From Dokdonia pacifica (lineage in GTDB: Bacteria; Bacteroidota; Bacteroidia; Flavobacteriales; Flavobacteriaceae): a DNA stretch of 64,000 nucleotides. The position numbers were made by a program, and so were the translations under genes. Location of the stretch: the NCBI RefSeq assembly GCF_900188275.1, contig NZ_FZNY01000001.1, positions 372,001-436,000 on the forward strand, given 5' to 3'. The notes under the pieces were generated by a model. It saw only the letters and a list, made by a program, of their open reading frames with translations. It was not told the DNA's origin and searched no databases. This document shows positions 17,005-25,711 of the stretch, piece by piece; within the stretch, counting starts at the first letter, position 1; every line of letters begins with the position of its first letter.

Positions 17005-18681
17005 TTAACTCGCACAACAACTCAACTTTGAAACATTTTTCCCAAAAGTGATAGCGGCTAATTTAATTCCTTCACTTAATGTCAAATATGGATAAAAACT
17101 TTCAGCTAAATCACTTATAGTGATTCCAAATTTAATAGCCATACTTAATTGTTGGATGAGTTCTCCGCCTTCTGGCGCAACTACTCTTGCGCCTATTAAT
17201 TTATCGGTTTCAGTGTTACGTATCAGTTTTATAAACCCTCTGGCATCTTGAGCTGCTAAGGCTCTTGGAACGTGAATTAAATCAAGCTTACTGACCTCAA
17301 AAGGAATTTCCTTTTTTTCTGCTTCTATTTCATCTATACCTGCTCCCGCGATTTGAGGGTCTGTAAATACTACCCAAGGCAATGATGAATAATCAATACT
17401 GGTTTTTGATAATGAAAATGCATTATTAACTGCTGCATTGCCTTCGGTTGCTGCTGTATATACAAATGCTGGTGTATTGGTGACATCTCCTGACGCAAAA
17501 ATATTGGAAATGCTGGTTTCCATTTTCTCGTTGACTATAATATGGCCTCTTTCTGTTAAATTAATATCAATATTTTCAAGTCCTAATTTAGAGGTGTTTG
17601 GCTTCGTCCCTGTAGCCACCACAATATGTCCTTTTTCGATGATTTGTGTTGTGGAACCGTCAGGACATTTACAATGTATAACTGTATTGTCTCCATCCTT
17701 TTCAAATTTAAAGGCTCTACAATTTGGTAGAATTTCAATCCCTTCACTTTTCATTTGTTCTACCAAAACATCTGTAATATCTTTTGTTTGGCTGCGTAAC
17801 GGCCTATCGGTAAATTCAATGATACGCACTTTCACACCTAAACGATTATATGCCATCGCAATTTCCAAACCGATATAACCAGCTCCCATAATGGTCAGGC
17901 TTTTGGGTTTCTCTTCTAAATCGAATAAGGACACATTGGTTAAATAATCAACCTCATTCAGTCCTTCAATATTTGGGATATTGGTAGTTGCTCCTGTTGC
18001 TATTATAACGTTGGTTGCTGTGTAGGTGTCTTTTCTATCTATAAGTATTGTGTTATTATCCACAAACTCTGCCCATCCTTTTAGCATGGTTAAGTTTTCA
18101 AAATCACTGACCACATCCAGATATTTTTGTTGCTGAAGTGAAGCAACCAATGCTTTTTTATCTTTTATGATTTGTGCAAAATCAATCTCTGCACCTTTAG
18201 GTTTTATACCCTTAAAATTGGAATGCGTAGCGTGACGTACCGTTTCGGCAGCTCTAATAAGATTTTTAGACGGCACACAACCCACGTTTACGCAAGTGCC
18301 ACCAAAATCCAATCCTGCATTTACCATTAGCGTTGTGAGTCCTAAACCTTCAGCCTTAATCGCTGCTGAAAATGCCGCAGAACCACCACCAATAACTATT
18401 AAATCGTATTGATTTTTGCTTTTGGAATTTACTACGGAAACCTTTCCCTCGTCGACATTATTTATGACCGAATAATCACCAAAGCTGTTTACTGCATCTA
18501 TTACATTTGCCTTACTCATCTTATCAACATCAATAGTAAATTCGCCCTTTCCGGTTTCGTGGTTAACTGTGGAACTTAAAACACCTTCAGTTGCGTTCAT
18601 ATCCTTTTCGATATGCGAGGAACAACCACTACAGGTCATTCCGTTTATCTCTAATGTAATTTTTTCTATCTTTTGCGACAT
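17005..18681 (-). CDS. merA: Mercuric reductase with N-terminal HMA domain
   Basis: 558 residues. N-terminal HMA domain with GMTCSGC (C17, C20), FAD-binding GGGSAAFSAA, the redox disulphide GGTCVNVGCVPS (C130, C135), NAD(P)H-binding GAGYIGLEIA, and the C-terminal vicinal pair KLSCCAS (C555, C556) that distinguishes MerA from other flavin disulphide reductases. It reduces Hg2+ to volatile Hg0 in the cytoplasm with NADPH. Last gene of the mer operon. Confidence 0.95.
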   Translation of the reverse strand: MSQKIEKITLEINGMTCSGCSSHIEKDMNATEGVLSSTVNHETGKGEFTIDVDKMSKANVIDAVNSFGDYSVINNVDEGKVSVVNSKSKNQYDLIVIGGGSAAFSAAIKAEGLGLTTLMVNAGLDFGGTCVNVGCVPSKNLIRAAETVRHATHSNFKGIKPKGAEIDFAQIIKDKKALVASLQQQKYLDVVSDFENLTMLKGWAEFVDNNTILIDRKDTYTATNVIIATGATTNIPNIEGLNEVDYLTNVSLFDLEEKPKSLTIMGAGYIGLEIAMAYNRLGVKVRIIEFTDRPLRSQTKDITDVLVEQMKSEGIEILPNCRAFKFEKDGDNTVIHCKCPDGSTTQIIEKGHIVVATGTKPNTSKLGLENIDINLTERGHIIVNEKMETSISNIFASGDVTNTPAFVYTAATEGNAAVNNAFSLSKTSIDYSSLPWVVFTDPQIAGAGIDEIEAEKKEIPFEVSKLDLIHVPRALAAQDARGFIKLIRNTETDKLIGARVVAPEGGELIQQLSMAIKFGITISDLAESFYPYLTLSEGIKLAAITFGKNVSKLSCCAS

Positions 18682-18696
18682 ATTTTTACGATTTTA

Positions 18697-19083
18697 TTAG
18701 CAGCACAAATTATTGAATAGCCCCTTATATTCAATTTTACCTACCAACCTATCCAAATAGTATTCAGGCTTTTCCTCAAATGTGGAAATACAATGTGGAC
18801 ATCTGCAAAAAGGTACTACAGTGTCTTTGAACTTCACTCCTGTAGTATGAGCTATATTTTTTTCTGCAAGACACACCGGACATACAATTACATTTTTGAT
18901 TTCCTCTATATATTTTTTTGGGTTTTCATCAAATATTTTTGCACATCCTGAGCAGCAAAAAGAATAAGATTCATCTTTATATGTTGATTTTGTAGCCGAT
19001 ATTTCTTTTATACCTAGCCTTACTAACGAACACCCACAAGTAGGACATATATTTGATTTAAATTTTTCCATTATTATATTCAA
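18697..19083 (-). CDS. Double TRASH/YHS-like metal-binding protein of the mer operon
   Basis: 128 residues, no export signal. Two similar halves: CPTCGCS..YSFCCSGCAKIFDENPKKYIEEI and CPVCLAE..VPFCRCPHCISTFEEKPEYYLDRL, each a TRASH/YHS-like zinc-ribbon with paired cysteines followed by F-x-x-x-P-x-x-Y. The protein ends in NLCC. It stands between merP and merA and probably binds Hg2+ or another thiophilic metal in the cytoplasm; it is not a standard mer gene. Start could also be the internal ATG five codons in. Confidence 0.7.
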   Translation of the reverse strand: MNIIMEKFKSNICPTCGCSLVRLGIKEISATKSTYKDESYSFCCSGCAKIFDENPKKYIEEIKNVIVCPVCLAEKNIAHTTGVKFKDTVVPFCRCPHCISTFEEKPEYYLDRLVGKIEYKGLFNNLCC

Positions 19084-19127
19084 ATGATTATTTAATTAAA
19101 AAATTAGAATATATATAGAGCCGGAAT

Positions 19128-19469
19128 CTATACTTTGTCTTTTAGTAATTCTACTTTATATCCTTTCTTCTCAATAACAGCCTTTAAGGCTTCTGTACTC
19201 GTCTTTGTTTTATCAAATTGTATAACCGCAATGTCGCCTGGGTATTCAACAGAATGCTCCAAAACACCATCTACTTCTTTTAATGCATTGTAAATCGAAT
19301 TGGAACAGCCAGCACAAGTAATACCTGTAATTTTAAATTTCACCATGGTTGTATTTTGTTTCTTTGAGGTTACTTCCACAACTTGATTTGTAACCTCACT
19401 GCTTTGCGATTTGGCCTGAAAAGAAATCAGCATTAAAACCAAAATAGGCACTATTGATAGTTTTTTCAT
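19128..19469 (-). CDS. merP: Periplasmic mercury-binding protein, MerP-like
   Basis: 113 residues: signal peptide (about 1-22, ending SFQAKSQ) and one HMA domain with GITCAGC. It would bind Hg2+ in the periplasm and pass it to MerT. The partner encoded just upstream already carries its own HMA domain, so the operon has two such domains for the import step. Confidence 0.85.
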   Translation of the reverse strand: MKKLSIVPILVLMLISFQAKSQSSEVTNQVVEVTSKKQNTTMVKFKITGITCAGCSNSIYNALKEVDGVLEHSVEYPGDIAVIQFDKTKTSTEALKAVIEKKGYKVELLKDKV

Positions 19470-19486
19470 AATGGGTAATTTTACCT

Positions 19487-20086
19487 TTATTTATCCTTTA
19501 TAACTTTGTATCCTGTTGAATTAATTGCCTTTTCAATAGCTGCTTTAGAGGTTTTAGACTTATCAAACTCTACGACGGTACTTCCCTGTTCATAGGAAGG
19601 GGTTACATTTATAATGCCGTCCAATTCATTTACAGCGTGTTTTATGCTTTCTTCACAGCCAGCACAGGTCATTCCTTGAATAGTAAAGTTTATGATTTGA
19701 ATATCAGATTGGCTTACAATGACCACTTCTTTTTTATTGTCCGGATAAAAAATGGTTGAATAATATGGAAATGCAATAGCAATGACAGCGAACAATGTAA
19801 TAACGATTAAGAACCCTTTGGTTTGATACCATTTTGGTTTTGCATCAACTTCGCAACAATCATCTTCTTTTTGAGGTTTTAAGTAAGCATACCAGGCATA
19901 ACCAATTGCTACAACGGCCAAACCGATTAAATAGGGTCTAAAAGGTTCCATCCATGATAGTGCTGATGCGCTACCACCCACTCCTGCAATTAGCGCAATA
20001 ACTGGTGGTATGCAACAGGATGATGCCGCAACCGCAGCGAACAAACCTGTATAAGCTGCGTTTTTTGATGTCTTTTCTGCTTTCAT
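19487..20086 (-). CDS. merT: Mercuric transport protein MerT fused to an HMA domain (MerTP)
   Basis: 199 residues. The MerT part has the vicinal pair C24-C25 in SSCCIPP at the first membrane helix, three helices in all, and a second pair C77-C78 (DDCCEV) in the cytoplasmic loop. After the third helix follows an extracytoplasmic HMA domain with GMTCAGC at about residue 140. It brings Hg2+ to the cytoplasm for MerA. Its start overlaps the stop of the ArsR-family gene by four bases. Confidence 0.92.
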   Translation of the reverse strand: MKAEKTSKNAAYTGLFAAVAASSCCIPPVIALIAGVGGSASALSWMEPFRPYLIGLAVVAIGYAWYAYLKPQKEDDCCEVDAKPKWYQTKGFLIVITLFAVIAIAFPYYSTIFYPDNKKEVVIVSQSDIQIINFTIQGMTCAGCEESIKHAVNELDGIINVTPSYEQGSTVVEFDKSKTSKAAIEKAINSTGYKVIKDK

Positions 20087-20457
20087 ATCGTTTCTAAAAC
20101 TTTGTTTTTATCAAGTATTTCAAAGAAAGGATTCAACAATATTGAATATTCAGGGGTTAGCGAGTAAAAAATGGTTTGAGCATCTCTTTCGGTATCCAAT
20201 AAATTTCTGTCCTTCATTTTTCTCAGATGTTGAGAGATGGCAGAAATATTCATTCCGAGAATATCACTTAAGTCGCAAACACAAAGTCGTTTCTCCTCAA
20301 AGAGTAAGTAAAGTATCTTAAGTCTTACACTATTACCAACCAATGAAAGTCCATTTGCTAAATAATCAAATGTTTCGTTTAGTTCTGAAACTGTTTCTTT
20401 ACAACGGTTTATCTGTTTAATATCCGCTTGCTGTCTTATACAAGAATTATTTTCCAT
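20083..20457 (-). CDS. ArsR/SmtB-family repressor of the mer operon
   Basis: 124 residues, winged helix. The alpha-3 metal motif CVCDL (C59, C61) is that of ArsR-type sensors of thiophilic metals; C6 and C19 near the N-terminus may complete the site. The recognition helix region is NISAISQHLRKMKDRNLL. First gene of the mer operon, where most bacteria use MerR instead. Only about four bases separate its -7 box from the start codon, so translation may be leaderless. Confidence 0.9.
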   Translation of the reverse strand: MENNSCIRQQADIKQINRCKETVSELNETFDYLANGLSLVGNSVRLKILYLLFEEKRLCVCDLSDILGMNISAISQHLRKMKDRNLLDTERDAQTIFYSLTPEYSILLNPFFEILDKNKVLETI

Positions 20458-20461
20458 AAAA

Positions 20462-20492
20462 CAAAGTTACAATTATTTCTTATTTAAGCAAA
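20462..20492 (-). promoter_or_regulatory. Promoter of the mer operon
   Basis: Minus strand: TTTG (20492-20489), 19-base spacer, TAACTTTG (20469-20462), an exact match to the Bacteroidetes -33/-7 consensus. The transcript would begin at about 20458. Further upstream a second TATTTGC lies about 25 bases from the one in the -33 box; the direct repeat may be part of the repressor site. Confidence 0.65.
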
Positions 20493-20560
20493 TACTAAAA
20501 TAATAATATTGCAAATAGTTATGGACCTTTAAATAACCCTATGTTTTTAATGTACTTTAA

Positions 20561-21127
20561 TCAAATCTCATCCAAAGATTTTCGGTTTTTGTCTACGGAC
20601 TTCTTAAACTGTGTGGGTGTCATTCCTGTTACTTTTTTGAATTGATTGCTTAAATAGGCAACGCTACTATAATGTAGTTGAAAAGCTATCTCACTCAAGG
20701 TCAATTCATCATACACAATGAGTTCTTTAACACGTTCAATTTTTTGGTTGATGATGTATTGCTCAAACGTGATACTCTCTACTGACGAGAATAGGGAACT
20801 TAAATATTTGTAATCTAGGTTGAGTTCGCCACTTATAATATCTGCCCATTTTTCATCGGTTTCTTCATTGGAATGATGTACTTTTTCAACTACAAGATTC
20901 TTCATTTGCTCAATAAGCTGTGATTTACGGTCATTAATTATATTAAAACCAGAATCTTTAAGTTTCCTGGCTAACGCCTCTCTTTGCAATTCGTTAAGTT
21001 TTGAAATCAATTCTACTTCACCCAACTTAATAGCCTTGAAGTCCAGATTTAAATCTGACAAAATTTGCGATACTGTCGATATGCATCTCGGACATACCAT
21101 ATTTTTTATGTGAATAATTGAACTCAT
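20561..21127 (-). CDS. HMA-AraC one-component regulator
   Basis: 188 residues from ATG 21127, which starts a clean HMA-like domain (SSIIHIKNMVCPRC, with CxxC) instead of the usual cupin sensor. A helical linker (about 75-110) leads to an AraC-type double helix-turn-helix (about 100-185: LTLSEIAFQLHYSSVAYLSNQFKKVTG). A longer open frame begins upstream but its extra residues overlap the preceding gene. The CxxC suggests direct sensing of Cu(I) or Hg(II) (inference). A paralogue with the same build is at 39200-39781. Confidence 0.85.
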   Translation of the reverse strand: MSSIIHIKNMVCPRCISTVSQILSDLNLDFKAIKLGEVELISKLNELQREALARKLKDSGFNIINDRKSQLIEQMKNLVVEKVHHSNEETDEKWADIISGELNLDYKYLSSLFSSVESITFEQYIINQKIERVKELIVYDELTLSEIAFQLHYSSVAYLSNQFKKVTGMTPTQFKKSVDKNRKSLDEI

Positions 21128-21132
21128 TTTTT

Positions 21133-21333
21133 TTAAAATAGATTTACTCCTGCTTTTGAAAGTGAATAATAATATGCGGCTACAGCAGCAATTATAAATA
21201 TGGTAACTATAGCCAGTATGCAAATGATTTTATCTTTTTGAGAAATATCATTTTTAGACTGTCGCTTGTTCTTTTTAGCTTTTCTTCTATTTCTTCTACT
21301 TTCACTCATCGTCATTTCTCTTACCATTACCAT
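21133..21333 (-). CDS. Small single-span membrane protein
   Basis: Up to 66 residues: a very basic N-terminal part (SRRNRRKAKKNKRQ), then one membrane helix (about residues 36-57) and a short tail. Starts at 21333, 21315 or 21309 are all possible. It lies five bases before the HMA-AraC regulator gene. No family recognised; basic tail inside and short tail outside follow the positive-inside rule. Confidence 0.55.
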   Translation of the reverse strand: MVMVREMTMSESRRNRRKAKKNKRQSKNDISQKDKIICILAIVTIFIIAAVAAYYYSLSKAGVNLF

Positions 21334-21379
21334 TGCAAACTTTTCTTAATGTAGATATTTGATTTAGTTTATAACCTTA

Positions 21380-23182
21380 TTATTCTAAAGTCTCTTTTAC
21401 TTCACCACAGGTTAACATTGCTTCTCCGTAATATGGGTTACGAATTTCTTTTTCTAAACTCAACCAATAGGCTCCCTTATTATTATCTGCCATAGGGCAA
21501 AACTCACTATATACTGTTTGGTTAATCCCAAAAAGCCTTACGCTACTTATCATATGTGCAGAAAGATGTTTAAAATGTCCTCTTTGCGCCGCTATGTTCG
21601 AATTTTTCTCAATAGCACTGGCAGAGTTTTTTAATTCTTTTTGTATGGTCATCCAATGGTTATGTGCTTCGTTATCGGACAACAATTTCATATCTACTTT
21701 TGCTAAATTCTTTCCTATGTTTTTTGCAACTGTTTGTGCTTCTTCAGAGTTGTCATTAACAAGAGCATCTTTCAATAGAATATAATCATCAAAAACTTCC
21801 TTTAATTGATTTTGAAATTTATTGGGAACTTCGATTCTTTTATTCATCTTTGAATGGTTAGTATTTTCCTTCGCGTCTCCTGAACTATTCTCTTGCATAC
21901 CTAGGTGTCCTTCGTGCCCAGTTGTTGTTTTACCTCCTTCGGTGTTCATCATAGATTTTTTACCCTGTAATTGGGCCGCTGCATCTACTGTAAATGTTCC
22001 ATTAGTCACCACTTCATCTCCATTTTCAAGACCTTCTAATATTGTATAATTAGTGCCATTGGTATTACCTAAAAGAACTTCTCTCATTTCAAAAACAGAC
22101 TCATTTGGCTTTGTTTTAATATAAACCACAGAGCGTTCACCTGTCCACATTACAGCAGTAGCAGGAACCGTAACCGTACTTTTAGAACTCGATTGAATCC
22201 CTTCAACTTTACCTTCAACAAACATTCCTGGTTTAAACTTATCTTTTTTATTGTTGAGCACTGCTCTTACAACGATAGTTCTGGTTGTTGAATTCAGTAA
22301 TGGGTCTATGAAAGAAATCTTTGCATCAAAAACCTCATTGCGGTATGCATTTGTAGTAACCTTAATAGATTGACCTTCTTTTAGCAAAGCAATTTGATTT
22401 TCATAGGCATCAAATTCTGCCCAAACCGTATTGAAATTGGCTATTTTATAAAGAGGTTGTCCTTGTTTTACGTAGTCACCTTCTTCTACCATTTTATGAG
22501 TTACCGTGCCTGAAACTGTTGCAAATACGGGAAAGTACTCTTGTACTTTTCCAGCAGATTCAATAGCGTTTATTTGCTTTTCTGAAAGTTTCCAAAGTTT
22601 AAGTTTGTTTCTAACAGCTTTATATAATTCTGGCTGCGATTCTTTTAGGGATGAAGCCGTAAGCAATTCTTGCTGTGCAGCAACTAATTCTGGTGAGTAA
22701 ATAGTTGCTAGACGCTGTCCAGCACCTACACGTTCTCCCGTAGAATTAACGTATAGTTTTTCAATTCTTCCGCCAAAATAAGTGACTTGTACTGCATTAG
22801 ACTCTTCATTGGCCTTTATTTTACCTGATAACTTTAAAGAGTTATCTTCCATTTCTCCTTGTCCTACCACGGATGTTTGAATGTTAGCCAATGCTGTCGC
22901 ATTGTCTGTCATTTTAATCTCATTTGCACTAAGACCATCTGCACCAGTTTCAGCTGGAATTAAATCCATTCCGCAAATGGGGCAATCTCCTGCTTCCGGT
23001 TGCATAATTTGCGGATGCATAGAGCAGGTCCACATTTGATTGGAAGCAATTTCTTCTGAATGATTGTGGTTATCCATAACCTCATTTGTTGCACTATCGG
23101 CAGAATCTCCACCAAAAATTAGAAAGCCGCCCAACAGGCCAACAATCAACGCAACACCTATATAAATGATGTTTTTATTCAT
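21380..23182 (-). CDS. cusB: RND periplasmic adaptor with N-terminal heavy-metal-binding domain and C-terminal DUF3347
   Basis: 600 residues. N-terminal signal/anchor, then a zinc-ribbon-like heavy-metal-binding domain (MWTCSMHPQI..CPICGMDL, about 50-75), the CusB membrane-fusion core (about 100-400), a His/Met-containing linker, and a DUF3347 domain (about 450-600) with FCPMADNNKGAYWLS and NPYYGEAMLTCG. It should connect a copper/silver RND pump to the outer membrane. The pump and channel are not next to it; the nearest without an own adaptor are CusA/TolC at 30109-35060. Confidence 0.9.
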   Translation of the reverse strand: MNKNIIYIGVALIVGLLGGFLIFGGDSADSATNEVMDNHNHSEEIASNQMWTCSMHPQIMQPEAGDCPICGMDLIPAETGADGLSANEIKMTDNATALANIQTSVVGQGEMEDNSLKLSGKIKANEESNAVQVTYFGGRIEKLYVNSTGERVGAGQRLATIYSPELVAAQQELLTASSLKESQPELYKAVRNKLKLWKLSEKQINAIESAGKVQEYFPVFATVSGTVTHKMVEEGDYVKQGQPLYKIANFNTVWAEFDAYENQIALLKEGQSIKVTTNAYRNEVFDAKISFIDPLLNSTTRTIVVRAVLNNKKDKFKPGMFVEGKVEGIQSSSKSTVTVPATAVMWTGERSVVYIKTKPNESVFEMREVLLGNTNGTNYTILEGLENGDEVVTNGTFTVDAAAQLQGKKSMMNTEGGKTTTGHEGHLGMQENSSGDAKENTNHSKMNKRIEVPNKFQNQLKEVFDDYILLKDALVNDNSEEAQTVAKNIGKNLAKVDMKLLSDNEAHNHWMTIQKELKNSASAIEKNSNIAAQRGHFKHLSAHMISSVRLFGINQTVYSEFCPMADNNKGAYWLSLEKEIRNPYYGEAMLTCGEVKETLE

Positions 23183-23187
23183 AATAT

Positions 23188-23898
23188 TTATTTTTTATTT
23201 TTTTTATTAATTTTTCTAATCGTTGGTGATGACGTATACCAAAGCAAGAATCCACTTAAAACGGTTATCAAACCTAAAAGTGAAAATGCTCTTAAAACAA
23301 TGGTGTTGAAATTATCTCGTCCCTCATAGTCCATAGTATGCGTCATCCAAAGAAAATCGAACCATCGCCAGCTGCGATGTCTTACGGTTTGAAATTTTCC
23401 ATCTTTTACAGAAACATATGCCTTTAGAGCGTCATCTGTTTTATAAGATATAACATAAGCAGGCAACAGTTTTTCTCGATACTCGTGATGTTTTCCAGTT
23501 TCTGTAATTTCCTCAACAGATTCTACCACCAAGTCGCTTTTCATATAGTTTTTGGCAATATAAAGTGCTTCATCCTTTGTAATACTATTTTTTGGACTTC
23601 CATCGATAGCGTTATACAATAGTTTATTGTTTACCCAATAATATGGTGTATTGCCAATATCTCTTAACTCAATAGTATTAACTCCTGCAGATGTTCCTAG
23701 TTTTGAAGGACTTATTAAATTATTAAACGTTTTGGGTTGATACTCCAAGTTTTTAAATTGGTCTCCATGTATTTCATCAATATCTGTCCAACTAAAATAC
23801 AAGCCACTAATAGTCCAAAACAGGAATTGAATCCCTAAAAAGAGACCCAAATACCTGTGGGTTTTTCTAATTTTTAAAGCTGTATGCCTGTTTACCAT
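23188..23898 (-). CDS. PepSY-domain membrane protein
   Basis: 236 residues: N-terminal helix (about 17-37, YLGLFLGIQFLFWTISGLYF), a periplasmic region with PepSY-like sequence (ITKDEALYIAKNYM), and a C-terminal helix (about 200-222). PepSY-associated membrane proteins include electron-transfer and metal reductase partners. Here it is encoded between a copper adaptor and a DUF2911 lipoprotein; a role in copper or iron handling at the membrane is inference. Confidence 0.8.
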   Translation of the reverse strand: MVNRHTALKIRKTHRYLGLFLGIQFLFWTISGLYFSWTDIDEIHGDQFKNLEYQPKTFNNLISPSKLGTSAGVNTIELRDIGNTPYYWVNNKLLYNAIDGSPKNSITKDEALYIAKNYMKSDLVVESVEEITETGKHHEYREKLLPAYVISYKTDDALKAYVSVKDGKFQTVRHRSWRWFDFLWMTHTMDYEGRDNFNTIVLRAFSLLGLITVLSGFLLWYTSSPTIRKINKKNKK

Positions 23899-23901
23899 TT
23901 T

Positions 23902-24495
23902 TTAATTTTTTACTACAAAAGGAAACTCGATTTTTACTTTTTCCCAAGCAAGAGATATAGTGCCTTCCGTTTCATTTTTCTTCGTTACCTCATACTTTAA
24001 ATGTTCAGTGATTTCCTCTGAAATTGTAGGTGTTACTTTAAATCGAATAACATCATTTTTTTCGTCATATTCATCTTTACCGTGTTGCTCCCAGTTTTTA
24101 TTAATCATCACTGTCCAGTCGCCTTTTGATGGAATTGTAAAAAAGCCATATTTCCCTTTAGGAATCGTTTCTCCATTTATGATTAAATCTTTATTGGTTT
24201 CTATCCAGGTAGCCATATGCGCGCCTGCCTGCCACACTTGGTCATACCCTACCAAACCACCAAAGATGATTCTATCTCTTACTCCTGGTGATGAATAATC
24301 AATATGGATATGAGCATCGCCTATCATTGCCATTGTTGATGTATGTGGGCTTAAAGGTTTCTTTTTATTTGGTTGTGTAGAAGTTTCTGAAGCTTTTTCC
24401 TCAACAACTACCTCTTTGACATCTTTTGTTTCTTGTTTGCAAGAGACGATTAGAAAAACGATTAGTAATACAGAAAGGTGGATATGTTTTTTCAT
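23902..24495 (-). CDS. DUF2911 lipoprotein
   Basis: 197 residues with a lipobox (FLIVSC, about residue 20) and a DUF2911 domain recognisable by IDYSSPGVRDR, VWQAGAHMATWIET, KGKYGFFTIP and WTVMINKNWEQHG. DUF2911 proteins are widespread in Bacteroidetes and have no known function. Encoded in the same direction as PepSY and SnoaL-like genes with spacers under ten bases. Confidence 0.85.
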   Translation of the reverse strand: MKKHIHLSVLLIVFLIVSCKQETKDVKEVVVEEKASETSTQPNKKKPLSPHTSTMAMIGDAHIHIDYSSPGVRDRIIFGGLVGYDQVWQAGAHMATWIETNKDLIINGETIPKGKYGFFTIPSKGDWTVMINKNWEQHGKDEYDEKNDVIRFKVTPTISEEITEHLKYEVTKKNETEGTISLAWEKVKIEFPFVVKN

Positions 24496-24501
24496 TAGAT
24501 T

Positions 24502-24984
24502 TTACTTTATATTTCTTGATGAAGAATGTGTTTTAATAATTTTCCATTTACCATCTATCTTCTTTAAAATTGATGTTGCCACTCCTTTTTTCTTTATAGT
24601 TCTAGAATTGCCCTTATCATCAGGGTTTAGAACGATGGTATAGATGTAGGTTTCTGTTGTAAATGCATAAGGTGCATCTACTTGTACATCGATTTCATAA
24701 TCTGAAAATGTAAAACTTTTAAAGTGCCCTAATTCTGGACCCAAATGATGCTCTATATAGTGACTGTAAGTTCCTTCTACACCCCCAGATTCAAACACTT
24801 TAGAGTCTTTTGTAAATAACTCGAATGTACCTTCTGTAGTAAGGTTTTGCAAGGCATCTTTGTATGATTTCATTACTTCAAGAACAGTTTCTTTCTCTGT
24901 TTCTAAATCTCTGTTTTGGCTATAGATTTGACTAGTTGCAAATAACAATAGCGTTAAGAATGCTGTAAGTTTTAGTGTTTTCAT
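24502..24984 (-). CDS. Secreted SnoaL/NTF2-like protein
   Basis: 160 residues with a signal peptide (about 1-22, ending SQIYSQN) and an NTF2-like fold (TVLEVMKSYKDALQN at the start, SILKKIDGKWKIIKTHSS at the end). Such domains bind small ligands or form dimers; the specific role is unknown. Its neighbours point to an envelope-stress or metal function. Confidence 0.7.
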   Translation of the reverse strand: MKTLKLTAFLTLLLFATSQIYSQNRDLETEKETVLEVMKSYKDALQNLTTEGTFELFTKDSKVFESGGVEGTYSHYIEHHLGPELGHFKSFTFSDYEIDVQVDAPYAFTTETYIYTIVLNPDDKGNSRTIKKKGVATSILKKIDGKWKIIKTHSSSRNIK

Positions 24985-25004
24985 AATTTTGGTTTTATTA
25001 AGTT

Positions 25005-25562
25005 TTATTTATTGACGTGTATTCTATTTATGTTGGCTATACCAAATACGAGTACCAAAAAGCTTAAAAAAACTTCCATCATCACTAAAAGTTTTCCTGA
25101 AATAGTTAATGGTACTATATCTCCAAAACCAACAGATGAAAAAGTGATTAAGCTGAAGTATATAAACTCAAAGAATTGCAAAAAAGAGGAACCATTGAGT
25201 ACTGTAGCAATTTTAAAACTTTCTGAATTCAATACGTACAACGCTAGATAATCTGCCGAAAATGAAAGGACAATCAAAACAATTAATACGCCAAATAATG
25301 TTAGAACGTGCGTAAGCTGATGACTTTCCCCTATTATTTTACTTAATTGTATAAAAGTGAGCCTGACAATAAAAACTGTTTTAATCAGAGCCAAACCAAC
25401 AATTAAAAACGGTAGGAATGAGCTATCCGAATTCTCATAAATCCAAAACAGATAACTCAATGACACAATAGTCACTACGCTAGTGGTAAACAATACTTTT
25501 TTAAAAAGCTGTTCGTAAAAGCCTGTGTTGTTTGATATTTTTGTTATGTTCTCCATACTCAC
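25005..25562 (-). CDS. Two-helix-pore potassium channel family protein
   Basis: 185 residues with four hydrophobic segments; the last two flank a pore loop FSSVGFGDIVPLT. The filter reads VGFGD, a variant of TVGYGD. No cytoplasmic RCK domain. It may dissipate or set membrane potential. A paralogue with the standard filter is at 57718-58272 and both proteins end in the same type of sequence (IANINRIHVN / LANIKKIHLN). Confidence 0.85.
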   Translation of the reverse strand: MSMENITKISNNTGFYEQLFKKVLFTTSVVTIVSLSYLFWIYENSDSSFLPFLIVGLALIKTVFIVRLTFIQLSKIIGESHQLTHVLTLFGVLIVLIVLSFSADYLALYVLNSESFKIATVLNGSSFLQFFEFIYFSLITFSSVGFGDIVPLTISGKLLVMMEVFLSFLVLVFGIANINRIHVNK

Positions 25563-25576
25563 TTTGGTTAATACTC

Positions 25577-25711
25577 TTAATCAAATAATTGAAGTGCCAA
25601 TGCACCACCAATTATTAATATAAGTATTGCGTATACTATATAATTGAACCATTTTCTAACTACAGATTTCTCTGTTTTGTTATAGCAACCGTCCTTGCAG
25701 CAATCTTTCAT
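25577..25711 (-). CDS. 44-residue Cys-rich membrane peptide
   Basis: ATG 25709-25711 to TAA 25577-25579. The product starts MKDCCKDGCYNKTEKS, with three cysteines in the first nine residues, followed by one membrane helix (about 24-41, YIVYAILILIIGGALAL). The small size, clean helix and same orientation 15 bases before the channel gene support a real gene. The CC-x3-C head is likely cytoplasmic and could bind metal. No named family recognised. Confidence 0.6.
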   Translation of the reverse strand: MKDCCKDGCYNKTEKSVVRKWFNYIVYAILILIIGGALALQLFD

